Assembly (NCBI RefSeq): GCF_008579165.1 | Contig: NZ_BKCN01000001.1 | From: Iodidimonas nitroreducens | GTDB lineage: Bacteria; Pseudomonadota; Alphaproteobacteria; Sphingomonadales; Rhodothalassiaceae | DNA: 64,000 nt | Reading direction: 5' to 3' (one strand) | Shown: piece by piece, positions 1-9,691 of the stretch | Layout of the letters: the number at the start of each line of letters is the position of its first letter | How positions within the stretch are numbered: the first letter of the stretch is position 1 | Position numbers and translations under genes: made by a program | Notes under the pieces: generated by a model | Database searches by the model: none | What the model was told of the DNA's origin: nothing | Seen by the model: the letters and a program-made list of their open reading frames with translations, nothing else

Positions 1-662
1 GTATCGGCATAGGGATCGGCAATCCCCAAATCCGCCAGAATCCGGCGCTCCAGGGCTTCCATGATGCTCGCCTCATCATCTTCTTGATGGTCATAGCCCA
101 AACAATGCAGCACCCCATGCACCACAAGATGGCTGAGATGATCGCTAAAATCTTTACCCTGCGCCAAAGCCTCGGCCGTCATCACCCCATCCGCTAAAAT
201 CAGATCGCCCAGCATCAGGGGCATGCCCGGAGGCGTGGCGGCAAAGGCGGCCGCCAGATCATCGGCCTCGAAAGCGGGAAAGGATAAAACATTGGTGGGG
301 CCGCTTTTGCCGCGATAATCGGCATTGAGCCGGGCCACCCGCTGATCATCAGCCAGTTCCACCGCCAATTCCACCATCATCCCCCGTGCCTGATCGGGGG
401 CCAAGGATGCGAGACAAGAGTGCAGATCGGGGCGACCGGCGATCCCGCCCCTGAGCGCGGCTTTTGCCGCCTTATGGCATAAGCTTATAGGGGATGGGGC
501 CCCATCGGCTGGGCCTTGCCCCGCTATGGGCAGGCGATCTATTGACCAATCACCGCTGGTGATGGCCACATCGATCCGGGCCCCATCAATGATCGTGTGG
601 AGGATTTTATCTTTGGCAACGACCGGGCCGCTGCCGGCGGGACTGGACGGGTCATCAGGCAT
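1..662 (-). CDS. ybeY: Endoribonuclease YbeY (3' end cut by window edge)
   Basis: Single-strand-specific, zinc-dependent endoribonuclease for 16S rRNA 3'-end maturation and late 70S quality control. The reverse strand reads an open frame from an ATG at 662, with the family motif HGVLHCLGYDH (three zinc-binding histidines) encoded around 80-125 and the conserved TNVLSFP segment around 270-300. The reading frame runs off the left edge, so the last residues are missing. The N-terminus is longer than in the Escherichia coli protein, as is common in alphaproteobacteria. The start codon shares one base with the restored or read-through end of phoH (TGATG), so the pair is probably co-translated; miaB-phoH-ybeY is a conserved order. 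Confidence 0.93.
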   Translation of the reverse strand, partial: MPDDPSSPAGSGPVVAKDKILHTIIDGARIDVAITSGDWSIDRLPIAGQGPADGAPSPISLCHKAAKAALRGGIAGRPDLHSCLASLAPDQARGMMVELAVELADDQRVARLNADYRGKSGPTNVLSFPAFEADDLAAAFAATPPGMPLMLGDLILADGVMTAEALAQGKDFSDHLSHLVVHGVLHCLGYDHQEDDEASIMEALERRILADLGIADPYAD

Positions 663-668
663 CAAATA

Positions 669-1786
669 TCACGATCCGATTTTGGGCGCTTGGGCGCTTT
701 GGCGTTCATAGGCGGCAACGATCCGGGCAACCAGAGGATGGCGCACCACATCTTTTTCCGTGAAGCGGATGACGGCAATGCTTCGACATCTTCGAGAATA
801 GCAAGGGCACTCATCAATCCGCTTTGGGTGTGGGGGGGCAGATCGACCTGACTGGGATCGCCGCAGATCATCATATGGGAATTTTCCCCAAAACGGGTGA
901 GGAACATCTTCATCTGCACCGGCGTGGTATTTTGCGCCTCATCCAAAATCACACAGGCATTCGCCAAAGTGCGGCCCCGCATATAGGCGAGGGGGGCCAC
1001 TTCGATCTGCCCTGATAACAGGCGTTTTTCCACCTGATCGGCAGGCATCATATCATATAGGGCATCATAAAGCGGGCGCAGATAGGGATCGACCTTTTCC
1101 TTCAGATCACCGGGCAGAAAACCCAGATTTTCCCCCGCCTCAACCGCCGGACGCGACAGAATGATCCGCTCCACATCGCCAGACAGCATCCGCGATACCG
1201 CCATCGCCACCGCCAGATAGGTTTTCCCGGTTCCCGCCGGGCCGATGCCAAAGGTCATCAAGGTGGATTGAAGGGCCGCCATATAGCGTTCCTGCATGGG
1301 CGAACGCGGCTGAATAATGCGATTGCGGGTATTGATCCGCACGCCGCCCCCCGCATCCGCCCCACCGCCCGGCATGGGCTTTTGCGACGGGGATGCCGCC
1401 TTTGGCCCGCCTCCCGCATCCACAAGACCGGGAGATCCGCCCATCATGCGCACTGTTCCATCAAGATCGCCCTGTTCAAGGATTTCACCCCGCTCCAAAC
1501 GCTGATAAAGCGCTTGCAGCACCTGAGCGGCCATTTCGCAAGCGCCGGGAGCGCCCGTGATCAAAAGCCGATTGCCACGGTTGACGATAACAACATCAAG
1601 GGTTTGCTCGATTCGGGCAAGATGCCGATCATGCGGCCCATAAAGTGCGGCGAGCAGCCTGTTATTCTCTAAATCCAATATCACCCGGGCCGCATCATCC
1701 TGGCCGGGCGCATGGGCGCGGGCCTGTTCCTGCTGCATCCGGTTTTTGCGGATCTGAACTTTTTGCACCTCTGTCAGACTGCTCAA
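669..1786 (-). CDS. phoH: PhoH-like ATPase (frameshifted near the C-terminus)
   Basis: PhoH-family P-loop ATPase, usually found next to miaB and ybeY and linked to RNA metabolism. Visible are Walker A GPAGTGKTYLAVA, a Walker B-like CVILDEAQN and the segment MMICGDPSQVDLP. A TTG at 1786 is preceded by GGAGG four bases upstream and is my preferred start; an ATG at 1864 would overlap miaB by 50 bases, and an ATG at 1738 is also possible. Near 780 the frame slips: GAAGCATTG should be GAAGGCATTG, after which the usual family tail (VIRFTEKDVVRHPLV) resumes and ends at 669. As written, the frame instead ends at 662 with an unrelated tail. The restored length is about 372 residues. Confidence 0.9.
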
Positions 1787-1814
1787 TCGACCTCCATGCC
1801 TTTTTCTGCCGGCT

Positions 1815-3274
1815 TCAGATCTGCCTGCCGCGCAGGCTGTTGGGTCCGGCGGATTGAATGTCAACCATCATAAGCCGACCAATATGATCACTGTATGACT
1901 GTGATGCCTGTTCGTCCAGAGGGCCATTTGCCCCCAAGGCATGCAGATCCACATGTACAGATTGATTATAAGGGCTGCGACCCAGCAACTGGCCCGGCAT
2001 TTTGCCCGGGCGTTCGAGCAGAACCGCCATTGTCTGGCCCACGGATTTTTGATTGAAAGCAAGCTGCTGTTCATTGAGCAGGGCCTGCAAGGCGGCCAGC
2101 CTTTCGATTTTCACCTCTTCATCCACCTGATCTTCGATGATGCTGGCCGGTGTGCCGGGGCGGGGGCTGTATTTAAAGCTATAGGCCTGCGCATAAGACA
2201 CCCGGCGCACCAGATCGAGGGTGGCGGCAAAATCCGCATCAGTTTCACCGGGGAATCCGACGATGAAATCGCCTGATAAGGCAATATCGGGGCGGGCGGC
2301 CCGCAGTTTTTCGATGATCGCCAGATAATCTTCCGCCCGATGCTGGCGGTTCATTGCTTTCAGAATACGATCAGAACCCGATTGCACCGGCAGATGCAGA
2401 TACGGCATCAAAACATCGAGGCTGGCATGGGCAGCGATCAGATCATCACTCATATCCCGAGGATGGCTGGTAGTATAGCGCAAGCGGGCAAGGCCATCAA
2501 TCTCGTTCAAGGCCGCTAAAAGCCCGGCCAGGCTTTCACTGCGCCCATCCACCTTCAAGCCATGATAGGCATTGACATTCTGACCCAAAAGCGTGATTTC
2601 GCGCGCGCCACCGTCCACCAAACGCCGGGCTTCATCGATGATCGCCTGCACCGGGCGCGAAACTTCAGACCCACGGGTATAGGGAACCACGCAAAAAGTG
2701 CAGAATTTATCGCAGCCTTCCTGCACGGTGAGAAAAGCCGTGGGGCCCTTATGCCCACTTTTCCCCGGCAGATGATCGAATTTATCTTCGGCAGGGAAAT
2801 CGGTATCGAGCACCCGCACAGTCTGGCCCCGCGCCCTTTGTTCATCGGCACGGCTGATCATATCCGGCAGGCGGTGATAGGTTTGCGGCCCAAAGACCAT
2901 ATCCACAGCCGGTGCCCGGCGGATAATCTCCGCGCCTTCGGCCTGCGCCACACAGCCGGCAATGGCGATATACATGCCCTTGCCCGCCCGGGTGCGCTCG
3001 ATTTTCAAGCGTTTCAAGCGGCCGACTTCAGAAAACACCTTTTCCGCCGCCTTTTCGCGAATATGGCAGGTGTTCAAAATCACCAGATCAGCCTCATCGG
3101 GCTGATCAACCGGCACGAAATGACGGGATGCCAAAGCATCGGCCATGCGCTGGCTGTCATAAACATTCATCTGACAGCCATAGGTTTTGATATAGACAGT
3201 GCGCGGCTTTCATCCCCTGATTGGGATGCCGCATCAGGGGGAGACGCCGGGGATATGTTCTGTTCAATATTCAT
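1815..3274 (-). CDS. miaB: tRNA-2-methylthio-N6-dimethylallyladenosine synthase MiaB (frameshift near the N-terminus)
   Basis: Radical SAM methylthiotransferase that converts i6A37 to ms2i6A37 in tRNAs reading UNN codons. The radical SAM cluster CDKFCTFCVVPYTRG is visible, as are the N-terminal cluster cysteines (GCQMN, NTCHIREKA, AGCVAQ) and a C-terminal TRAM domain. The uninterrupted frame begins only at the Met of GCQMN, which would lose the first cluster cysteine. Upstream, a frame from an ATG at 3274 joins if one G is added near 3203-3207 (GCCGCGC to GCCGGCGC), giving RTVYIKTYGCQMN as in the family. Restored length is about 486 residues. It ends just upstream of phoH. Confidence 0.93.
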
Positions 3275-3352
3275 GATGCGCCTATGGACGAAAACCGCCC
3301 CCTATTGCAAGAAAAAGCCGCCATCCCCCACGACCCAAGCCAAAAAAGAGGA

Positions 3353-4171
3353 TCAGCCAAGTCGCCCGCTATTGGCATCTGCCAAGCCTTTGGAGACGGT
3401 TTCATGACAAAGCCGGGCCAGGTCTTTGCGGCTGAGGGATGGGTCTAATCTGATGGGCGGATGGAACTGGATCACCGCCCTGATTGTCCCCAAACGCAAA
3501 ATCTGCCAGATATGGCTTGTGAGTTCCATATCGCCATACCACCCGATCAAAGGCCGCATGGAACGCGAAATGGGCATCCCATTAATGGTGGTATAGGCGA
3601 TGGTCACACATTGAATATTGAGATCATCAATATCCTGAGCCACCGAAAACAATGCGGATTTAAATGGCTTGACGCTGGTTCCATCGGTTGATGTGCCCTC
3701 GGCAAACAAAATCAGCTTATCGCCCGAGGCCAATCGAGAGCTGATTTCATTGCGCTGATCCATGCTGCTACGGGGCCGCCCGCGATCCACAAAAACCGAA
3801 CGATAAAGCCGGGCCATCAGGCTGATGCCACCCCAGCCTTCCACCTCGCTTTTGGCAATGAAAGCGGCATGGCACTGGCCGCCGATGATCGGAATATCCA
3901 GCCATGAAATATGATTGGACACGAGCAAAAGCGGGCCTTTGGCCTCACGCCCGCGCACTTCGGTTTTCACCCCGATCAGGCGGCTGATCAGATGGCTGAG
4001 GCTGCGCGGCAGAAAACACCAGCGCGAGGGCAGAAAGCGCAGCACGAACATTTGCATCGGAATGGCAAGACAACAGCTTAATACGATAGCCACCAGAGCG
4101 AGCGCCGCCCCGGGATGAAATGACAAAGTGCCCCGAAGTTCTCGCAAGGTCCGCACTTCGGTGGTCGTCAT
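3353..4171 (-). CDS. 1-acyl-sn-glycerol-3-phosphate acyltransferase (PlsC family)
   Basis: Membrane-bound lysophospholipid acyltransferase making phosphatidic acid or a related lipid. A hydrophobic segment lies at about residues 20-50. The acyltransferase motif NHISWLD (catalytic His and Asp) is at about residues 87-93, the FVDRGR segment follows, and FAEGTSTDG carries the conserved EGT motif. Length (272 residues) is normal and the frame is intact. A plsC-like gene between fur and miaB is a frequent alphaproteobacterial arrangement, so it probably belongs to the same leftward cluster. Whether its substrate is lysophosphatidic acid or an ornithine-lipid precursor cannot be decided here. Confidence 0.88.
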   Translation of the reverse strand: MTTTEVRTLRELRGTLSFHPGAALALVAIVLSCCLAIPMQMFVLRFLPSRWCFLPRSLSHLISRLIGVKTEVRGREAKGPLLLVSNHISWLDIPIIGGQCHAAFIAKSEVEGWGGISLMARLYRSVFVDRGRPRSSMDQRNEISSRLASGDKLILFAEGTSTDGTSVKPFKSALFSVAQDIDDLNIQCVTIAYTTINGMPISRSMRPLIGWYGDMELTSHIWQILRLGTIRAVIQFHPPIRLDPSLSRKDLARLCHETVSKGLADANSGRLG

Positions 4172-4243
4172 ATCATAGCCCCCGGCAGGGGCCTGCCGCT
4201 CGGCTGGGGCGCGATCAGTTGGGGCAAAGGTCAGGGCAATTCC

Positions 4244-4678
4244 TCATGCATTATCTTTGCGCGACAAGGGCACAGCATAAAGCTCCATCCGATGATCCAC
4301 CAGCTTATAACCCAGCTTGCGCGCCACCTCCTGTTGCAGCCGTTCGATCTCTTCATTATGAAATTCAACAACCTGGCCTGTTTCCAGATCGATCAGATGA
4401 TCATGATGCTCGTCGCTCACCGGCTCATAGCGCGAACGGCCATCGCGAAAATCATGGCGCTCTAAAATCCCCGATTCCTCGAACAGGCGGACCGTGCGAT
4501 ACACCGTGGCGATAGAGATTTTATCATCCACCGCTATCGAGCGGCGATAAACCTCTTCCACATCGGGATGATCGGTGGCATCGCTCAAAACCCGGGCGAT
4601 CACGCGCCTTTGATCAGTCATGCGCATCCCCTTTTCGACACATTTCTGTTCGATATCGGGCTGCTGCTCATCCATCAT
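4244..4678 (-). CDS. fur: Ferric uptake regulator family protein (Fur/Mur type)
   Basis: Metal-responsive transcriptional repressor. An N-terminal winged helix (RMTDQRRVIARVL, then ISIATVYRTVRLFEESG) is followed by the dimerisation domain with the metal site DEHHDHLIDLETG and H..E residues. The C-terminal CxxC pairs found in some Fur proteins are absent, as is usual for alphaproteobacterial Fur/Mur, so iron or manganese specificity is open. Three consecutive ATGs (4681, 4678, 4675) follow GGAGAG; the second or third has the better spacing, and an upstream ATG at 4717 lacks a ribosome binding site. Length is about 144 residues. It sits between the plsC-like gene and mucR. Confidence 0.9.
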   Translation of the reverse strand: MMDEQQPDIEQKCVEKGMRMTDQRRVIARVLSDATDHPDVEEVYRRSIAVDDKISIATVYRTVRLFEESGILERHDFRDGRSRYEPVSDEHHDHLIDLETGQVVEFHNEEIERLQQEVARKLGYKLVDHRMELYAVPLSRKDNA

Positions 4679-4840
4679 CATCTCTCCGATTCCTGCCCTA
4701 GCAGGGACAAACACCATTATCTTCGTGCTTATATAGCGATATTTTCACCATCGTGACAGGCTTTGAAAGCCGAAAAGCAAAAACTTCTCGTCAGATTTTC
4801 CATCAGACCGCCGAAAAAGGCATCCGCTTCTGTTAAAGGA

Positions 4841-5263
4841 TCAGGATTTGCGCCGCCGGGTGCCCAGCCCTATTTTCTTCGCCAAAGCCTGTCTTTGCTT
4901 TGCGTAATTGGGGGCCACCATGGGATAATCGGCGGGCAGGCCCCAGCGTTCGCGGTAATCTTCCGGGGTCATATCAAAGCGGGCCTTCAGATAGCGCTTG
5001 AGCATCTTGAGCTTTTTGCCATCTTCCAAACAAATCACGAAATCAGGGGTCACCGATTTCTTGATCGGCACCGCCGGTTCCGGACGTTCTTCGGCGACCA
5101 CCGCTTCCTCTGATCCAATCGACCGCAAGGCCTGATACACATCCTCGATCAATTTTGGGAGTTCGGACACCGGGACAGAGTTGTTCGAAAGGTGAGAGAC
5201 GACAATATCCGCAGTCAAGGCAAGCAATTCATCATTTTTCAAAGCCGTTACTCCCAATCTCAT
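4841..5263 (-). CDS. mucR: MucR/Ros family transcriptional regulator
   Basis: H-NS-like global silencer of the Ros/MucR family that binds AT-rich promoters, typical of alphaproteobacteria. The conserved core reads FVICLEDGKKLKMLKRYL, then MTPEDYRERWGLPADYPMV. Compared with the canonical Ros zinc site C-x2-C/D-x9-H-x3-H, the first Cys and the Asp remain, but the two histidines are Tyr and Arg, so zinc binding is doubtful. The N-terminal 60 residues carry the oligomerisation segment (LTADIVVSHLSNN). The stop falls 160 bases above the fur start. The upstream region is strikingly AT-rich, consistent with the autoregulation known for this family. Confidence 0.92.
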   Translation of the reverse strand: MRLGVTALKNDELLALTADIVVSHLSNNSVPVSELPKLIEDVYQALRSIGSEEAVVAEERPEPAVPIKKSVTPDFVICLEDGKKLKMLKRYLKARFDMTPEDYRERWGLPADYPMVAPNYAKQRQALAKKIGLGTRRRKS

Positions 5264-5385
5264 TTATTTTGCATAAACTTTAAAGGTTTGTGCAACAGAT
5301 GCTATACAGATGAGATTGATATACGAAAATATGCGAATACTTCAAGAATTTTACGTGATGATTTTTGATTATTTTTTAAGGATGA
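5264..5385 (-). promoter_or_regulatory. AT-rich mucR upstream region
   Basis: The 120 bases upstream of mucR are far richer in A and T than their surroundings, with runs such as TTTTTTAAGG and ATACGAAAATATGCG. MucR/Ros proteins bind AT-rich DNA with T-A steps and commonly repress their own promoter, so this is a likely promoter/operator. No single -10/-35 pair stands out enough to be placed. Confidence 0.45.
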
Positions 5386-5894
5386 TCAATCGTTCAAGGA
5401 ATATGCCATCGTCACCGCATCTTTTGCCGTTCCATTAGCCATCTTGTAATATCTGGGGCGCCGGCCCACCATTTTGAAGCCCGATTTGTTATATAAGGCC
5501 CGCGCTGCCTCATTGTCTTCGCGGACTTCGAGAAACAAACGCGCCATTGAGCGATTGCGGCACAAATGGATCAGATGCCCCACCAAAGCATGGGCACGCC
5601 CGACCGACGCTGGGGATCGGCCACGGCCAGGGATAATAATTCACATTCATCAGCGGCAAAACGGGCAAGGCCATAGCCCAAAGGCTGATCATCCCGGCTG
5701 GCAATGAGGGCCAGCGTCCCCGGCATCCGCAAAACCTCGCACAGATCGGTATGGCTCCAGCGCTCCCCGCTGCCGGGGGGGAAACAGGCCTGATGCAGGG
5801 CAAAGACGATATCCGCGCCCTCGATCCCCGTTTTCAGGACCATCAGATCCGATGGCTTCACATCATCTGGCACATCATCGGTTCGCATGGTCAT
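5386..5894 (-). CDS. rimI: Ribosomal-protein-alanine N-acetyltransferase RimI-like (frameshifted)
   Basis: GNAT acetyltransferase of the RimI type, expected to acetylate the N-terminus of ribosomal protein S18 or related targets. The first part (from 5894) carries LSLAVADPQRRSG, the beta4/acetyl-CoA region; the second carries VREDNEAARALYNKSGF and YYKMANG. The two halves lie in different frames that join if one G is restored near 5595 (GTGCCCATG to GTGGCCCATG), giving the expected acetyl-CoA loop RRSGVAHALVGHL. Restored length is 169 residues. The start overlaps the tsaB stop by four bases (ATGA), as in many genomes. Confidence 0.87.
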
Positions 5895-6625
5895 GATCGC
5901 TCCAGATGGGTGAGACCGGGCCGCGCGCTGAGGGTGGCATCGGGCGGGCGCAGATAAAGAGGCGTGGGCGGTTGGAGCCGGGTTCCGGGTGCCCCCCCTT
6001 TGATGCGCTGGCGCGCCAGCGCTGCCAAAGATGCCGCCAAAGCTGCGGGTGTTTGGGCCATTTGGGCATGGGGCAAAACCGCCTTCAACGCCGCCGCCCC
6101 GCTCCCCACCAAAAGCCCCGAAAAGCCCTGATAATCCCGCGCCATTGCCGCCCCGTCGCTGACTTTGGGGTCTGCTTGCGCAACCCCTGCCGCATCATAG
6201 GCCTGCACATAAAGCTGATCGCCCCGGGCCGCAATGGCCGCCAGAATGGGCAAGGCTTCAGCCGCTGGCAAACGGCGATCACAAGCGGCAAAGGCCAAAA
6301 CTTCCAATGTGCCAAAGCCATGAAGGGGCAGGTCCAAAGCCAGCGCCAGCCCCCGCGCCGCCGCAATGCCGATGCGCACCCCGGCAAAGCTGCCCGGACC
6401 GGTGGTGACGGCCAGATGGCTCAAATCCGACAGCGCCACCGCATGGGCGCCCATCAGATCCGCGATCATCGGCAATAAGGCTTCAGCCTGACCCCGGCGC
6501 ATGGCCCGGCTGGCCAGAAAGGGGGCCCGATGGGGAGGATCAAGCGGGCACAATGCCAGTGAACACTGATCGGCCCCGGTATCAAAAGCCAGCAACAAAG
6601 GCGCGATCCTTATAGAATGCGGCAA
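5891..6625 (-). CDS. tsaB: tRNA threonylcarbamoyladenosine biosynthesis protein TsaB
   Basis: Non-catalytic partner of TsaD in making N6-threonylcarbamoyladenosine at tRNA position 37. The ASKHA-fold N-terminus reads LLLAFDTGADQCSLAL, and the family signature VTTGPGSFAGVRIGIAAARGL lies at about residues 70-90. At 244 residues it is of normal size with an intact frame. Translationally coupled to rimI downstream; its start overlaps the end of the nitroreductase gene upstream by 16 bases, so all three are likely one transcript. Confidence 0.93.
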   Translation of the reverse strand: MPHSIRIAPLLLAFDTGADQCSLALCPLDPPHRAPFLASRAMRRGQAEALLPMIADLMGAHAVALSDLSHLAVTTGPGSFAGVRIGIAAARGLALALDLPLHGFGTLEVLAFAACDRRLPAAEALPILAAIAARGDQLYVQAYDAAGVAQADPKVSDGAAMARDYQGFSGLLVGSGAAALKAVLPHAQMAQTPAALAASLAALARQRIKGGAPGTRLQPPTPLYLRPPDATLSARPGLTHLERS

Positions 6626-7203
6626 GCCTCATCAAAGGCAAGACGCGGGCTGCGGGGATATAGCTCTTCTTCGCTGCCATGGCCCAAAGCGCAGATGAAA
6701 TTTGAAACCCATTGGCCATCGGGGAAAAAATCAGCATCAAGGCCCGCCTGATCAAAGCCGCTCATCGGCCCGCAATCAAGGCCCAAAGCCCGCGCCGCCA
6801 GCATCAGATAAGCGCCTTGCAAGGTGGCATTGCGAAAAGCCGTGCTCTGTGCCACCTCTGCATCATGGGCAAACCAGTTGCGCGCATCGGGATTATGGGG
6901 AAATAATTGCGGGATTTTATCATAAAACTGCCGATCCCATGCGATGATCACAATGAGGGGGGCTTGTTCAACCTTCACCCGATTGCCTACAATCACATGC
7001 TCCATCAACCGTGCTTTGGCTTCTTGGCTTTTCACGAACACAAAGCGCGCCGGAGAACAATTGGCGCTGGTGGGCCCATATTTGAGCAGATCATAAAGGG
7101 CCCCGACCGTTTCATCCGAAACAGATTTCGCCTGCCAGCGATTATACGAACGGGCCGTGCGAAACAAGGTATCGAGGGCGGCATCAGACAAGGTCGCGCT
7201 CAA
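6610..7203 (-). CDS. RutE-like nitroreductase (malonic semialdehyde reductase family)
   Basis: FMN-dependent NAD(P)H oxidoreductase of the nitroreductase superfamily. The sequence follows the RutE/HadB-type subfamily closely from memory: PTSANCSPARFVFV near residues 45-58, WDRQFYDKIPQLFPHN, AFRNATLQGAYL, GLDCGPMSGFD and a C-terminal PRLAFDEACRIL. Length (197 residues) matches. RutE itself reduces malonic semialdehyde in uracil breakdown, but no other rut gene is nearby, so the physiological substrate is open. A flavin reductase or nitro compound detoxification role would fit equally. Confidence 0.82.
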   Translation of the reverse strand: MSATLSDAALDTLFRTARSYNRWQAKSVSDETVGALYDLLKYGPTSANCSPARFVFVKSQEAKARLMEHVIVGNRVKVEQAPLIVIIAWDRQFYDKIPQLFPHNPDARNWFAHDAEVAQSTAFRNATLQGAYLMLAARALGLDCGPMSGFDQAGLDADFFPDGQWVSNFICALGHGSEEELYPRSPRLAFDEACRIL

Positions 7204-7331
7204 GGGGCTCTCCTTTTAACTCGGCTTTCAAAAATATCGGACATAAAGTGACCATGATCACATATCACAGCCATCATCAAGATTACGGGCTTTTTAGCCG
7301 CATCCCATGGGGCTTGGCAAATCGTTCTCTG

Positions 7332-8393
7332 ATGAGATGTCGCACCATCCTCTGCGCTCTGTGGCTTGCGGCCATCTTCGGCCATTCTGCTCTGGCCGCA
7401 TCCGAAAAGCCACGCGATCTGGCCGCTGCCGATCAGCTGGATGCGGTGATCATGATCTATCATCGCTTTGGCGAGGATGGCATCCCCCTCACCAATATCC
7501 GCACCGATCAATTCAAATTCCAGCTCGATGAACTGGTTGCGGGCGGTTATTCCGTTCTGCCGTTGTCCGAGATCTTCAGCGCCTTTCAAAGCGGGCGGGC
7601 GCTGCCTCAAAAAACTGTCGCCATCACCATCGATGATGCCTATCAATCCTTTGCCACCACCGGCTGGCCGATGCTGAAAGACCGTGGCTTTCCGGCCACG
7701 CTTTTTGTTGCCACCGATCCTGTGGATCAGGGCTTACCCGGTTATCTCACATGGGATGCGCTGCGCGCTCTTGCCGCTGATGGGGTTGCGATCGGCCATC
7801 ATGGGGCCGCGCATATGCATATGGTGGATGAAGGGGTGGAGGCTGCCCGGGCCGATATTCTGCGCGCCAGTGATCGGTTTCGCGAAGAATTAGGGGCCGT
7901 GCCCGAACTTTTTGCCTGGCCCTATGGCGAATATGGACCCGATCTGGAATCCATGTTGCGTGAGATGGGGTTCAAAGGTGCGATGGCGCAATATTCCGGT
8001 GTGGCGGCCGCGTGGGACAGTCAATTTTCCCTGCCGCGATTTCCCTTCAACGAAAATTATGCAACCGAAGAACGCTTTCGTTTGATCGCCCCGGCGCGCG
8101 CCCTGCCAATATCCGATGTCGTGCCCCGGGGGCCGATCCTGCAACCAGATAGCCCCGCACCCGCCTATGGCTTCAGCCTGATGATGGATATCCCAGGCCT
8201 TTCAGCCTTGGCCTGCTATCCCAGCCACAGCCAGCAGGCCCGGATCGAAAATCTGGGCAATCGCCGGATCGAGGTTCGGATCGACGAGCCCTTTCCCCCC
8301 GGGCGGAGCCGAATCAACTGCACCCTGCCGGGACCCGAGGGCCGCTGGTTTTGGCTGGGGAAATTTTTCTATGTACCCGGCAGCCCGGATTGA
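7332..8393 (+). CDS. Secreted polysaccharide deacetylase family protein
   Basis: Carbohydrate esterase family 4 (NodB homology) protein, probably periplasmic. From an ATG at 7332 the product starts with a typical signal peptide (MRCRTILCALWLAAIFG..ALA). An in-frame ATG at 7248 would add 28 residues that spoil the signal. The catalytic TFDD motif appears as TIDDAY, the metal-binding histidines as GHHGAAHMHM, and WPYGEY is the usual motif 3. About 100 C-terminal residues after the deacetylase domain have no family I recognise. It is divergent from the nitroreductase gene and convergent with nfuA. Confidence 0.85.
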   Translation: MRCRTILCALWLAAIFGHSALAASEKPRDLAAADQLDAVIMIYHRFGEDGIPLTNIRTDQFKFQLDELVAGGYSVLPLSEIFSAFQSGRALPQKTVAITIDDAYQSFATTGWPMLKDRGFPATLFVATDPVDQGLPGYLTWDALRALAADGVAIGHHGAAHMHMVDEGVEAARADILRASDRFREELGAVPELFAWPYGEYGPDLESMLREMGFKGAMAQYSGVAAAWDSQFSLPRFPFNENYATEERFRLIAPARALPISDVVPRGPILQPDSPAPAYGFSLMMDIPGLSALACYPSHSQQARIENLGNRRIEVRIDEPFPPGRSRINCTLPGPEGRWFWLGKFFYVPGSPD

Positions 8394-8405
8394 AAGCTTT
8401 GCTGG

Positions 8406-8978
8406 CTATACGGCCAAAGCCCGTACTTCGGTGATTTCCGGGATATAATAGCGCAGCAGATTTTCGATCCCCTGTTTCAAGGTCATGGTTGAGCTGGGGC
8501 AGCCCGCACAGGCGCCTTGCATATGCAGATAAACAACGCCTTCTTTAAAGCCGTGATAGGTAATATCGCCGCCATCGCGGGCCACCGCCGGGCGTACCTT
8601 GGCATCAAGCAGTTCCTTGATCTGATTGATGATTTCATCATCCGCCGGATCGCTTTCCATCTCGGCCGGGCCGCCGGTACGGGGGGCATCAGCATCAAGG
8701 AGCACCGGCGCACCCGAGGTGAAATGCTGCATCACCACCGCCAGAATATCCGGCTTCAACGCCGACCATTCATGGCTGTCGTTTTTGGTGACGGTGATGA
8801 ATTCGGTCCCCAGAAAAACCGCCTCCACACCCGAAACTGCAAACAGGGCTTCCGCCAAAGGTGAGGCTTTGGCTTTATCAGGATCGGTGAATTCCGCTGT
8901 TCCGTCTTCAAGAACGGTGCGCCCGGGCAAAAACATCAGGGTCGCGGGATTGGGGGTTTGTTCGGTTTGAATAAACAT
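8406..8978 (-). CDS. nfuA: Fe-S cluster carrier NfuA/NifU-like protein
   Basis: Scaffold/carrier delivering [4Fe-4S] clusters to client enzymes. An N-terminal Scaffold_Nfu domain (MFIQTEQTPNPATLMF, then GTEFITVTK) is followed by a NifU C-terminal domain with VRPAVARDGGDITYHGF and the cluster-binding pair GACAGCPSST. Length is 190 residues. The gene ends 12 bases from the deacetylase stop in convergent orientation. This type is nearly universal in alphaproteobacteria and mitochondria. Confidence 0.95.
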   Translation of the reverse strand: MFIQTEQTPNPATLMFLPGRTVLEDGTAEFTDPDKAKASPLAEALFAVSGVEAVFLGTEFITVTKNDSHEWSALKPDILAVVMQHFTSGAPVLLDADAPRTGGPAEMESDPADDEIINQIKELLDAKVRPAVARDGGDITYHGFKEGVVYLHMQGACAGCPSSTMTLKQGIENLLRYYIPEITEVRALAV

Positions 8979-9092
8979 GAAACATCCTCGTGATCAGCGC
9001 CACCCGGGGGCAGCACCCTATGGGTTCCCTGCTTATGTGGCGTCAAAGCCAGCCAAGGTCAAGTAATTCAGACTATATCCGTCGTGATTTAT

Positions 9093-9608
9093 TCAAACAA
9101 GGCGGTCGATGCTCTCGGGGTCAAGGCTGCCGGGCACGATCACCACCGGGCAAGGCAGGCCAGCCACCAGAGGGCCGGAAAAATAATCCACCAAAGGCCC
9201 GGGCTCGCCCCCGGGGCTTGCGGCCAGAACCAAAGCGAATAAATCCTGACGTTCCTTGATGAATTGATATAATTCTTCTTTGGGCTGGCCTTCACGCACG
9301 ATGATTTCCGGCTTTACCCCGGAATAGGCATAAATGCCCGCCGCCACATCTTCAAGCATCGCCCGGGCTTCAGCTAGGGCTTCATCGCGCATCCGATCCG
9401 CCACCGCCATCCAATGCTGGAAATCGGCCGGCGCCACAGCATGAAACAGGATGATGCCACCCCCCACGATATGCCCGGCACGGCCCGAGGCAAAGCGAAT
9501 GGCCAGCCGCGTTTCTTCGCTTTCATCCACCACCACCACAAAATTGCGGGGCCGATCTTCGATCGGGCCAAGGGGGGGATCATTTTTGATGTTGATGCTG
9601 TTTGCCAT
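9093..9608 (-). CDS. Universal stress protein (UspA family)
   Basis: Nucleotide-binding-fold stress protein with one Usp domain. FVVVVDESEETRLAIRFA forms the first strand and helix, FHAVAP the second strand, and the C-terminal part contains VLAASPGG and LPCPVVIVPG, resembling the Gly-rich ATP-binding loop although the canonical G-x2-G-x9-G(S/T) is imperfect. Length is 171 residues. It lies between nfuA and queG, all leftward. The role is inferred only from the family. Confidence 0.87.
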   Translation of the reverse strand: MANSINIKNDPPLGPIEDRPRNFVVVVDESEETRLAIRFASGRAGHIVGGGIILFHAVAPADFQHWMAVADRMRDEALAEARAMLEDVAAGIYAYSGVKPEIIVREGQPKEELYQFIKERQDLFALVLAASPGGEPGPLVDYFSGPLVAGLPCPVVIVPGSLDPESIDRLV

Positions 9609-9691
9609 AAGCCGATGGTGGCAAGCCCGATGCCATGATGCAAGAGCATAACATCAGTGCCCTTAAAGAAAAGGATCCATCAAAGCGTGCT

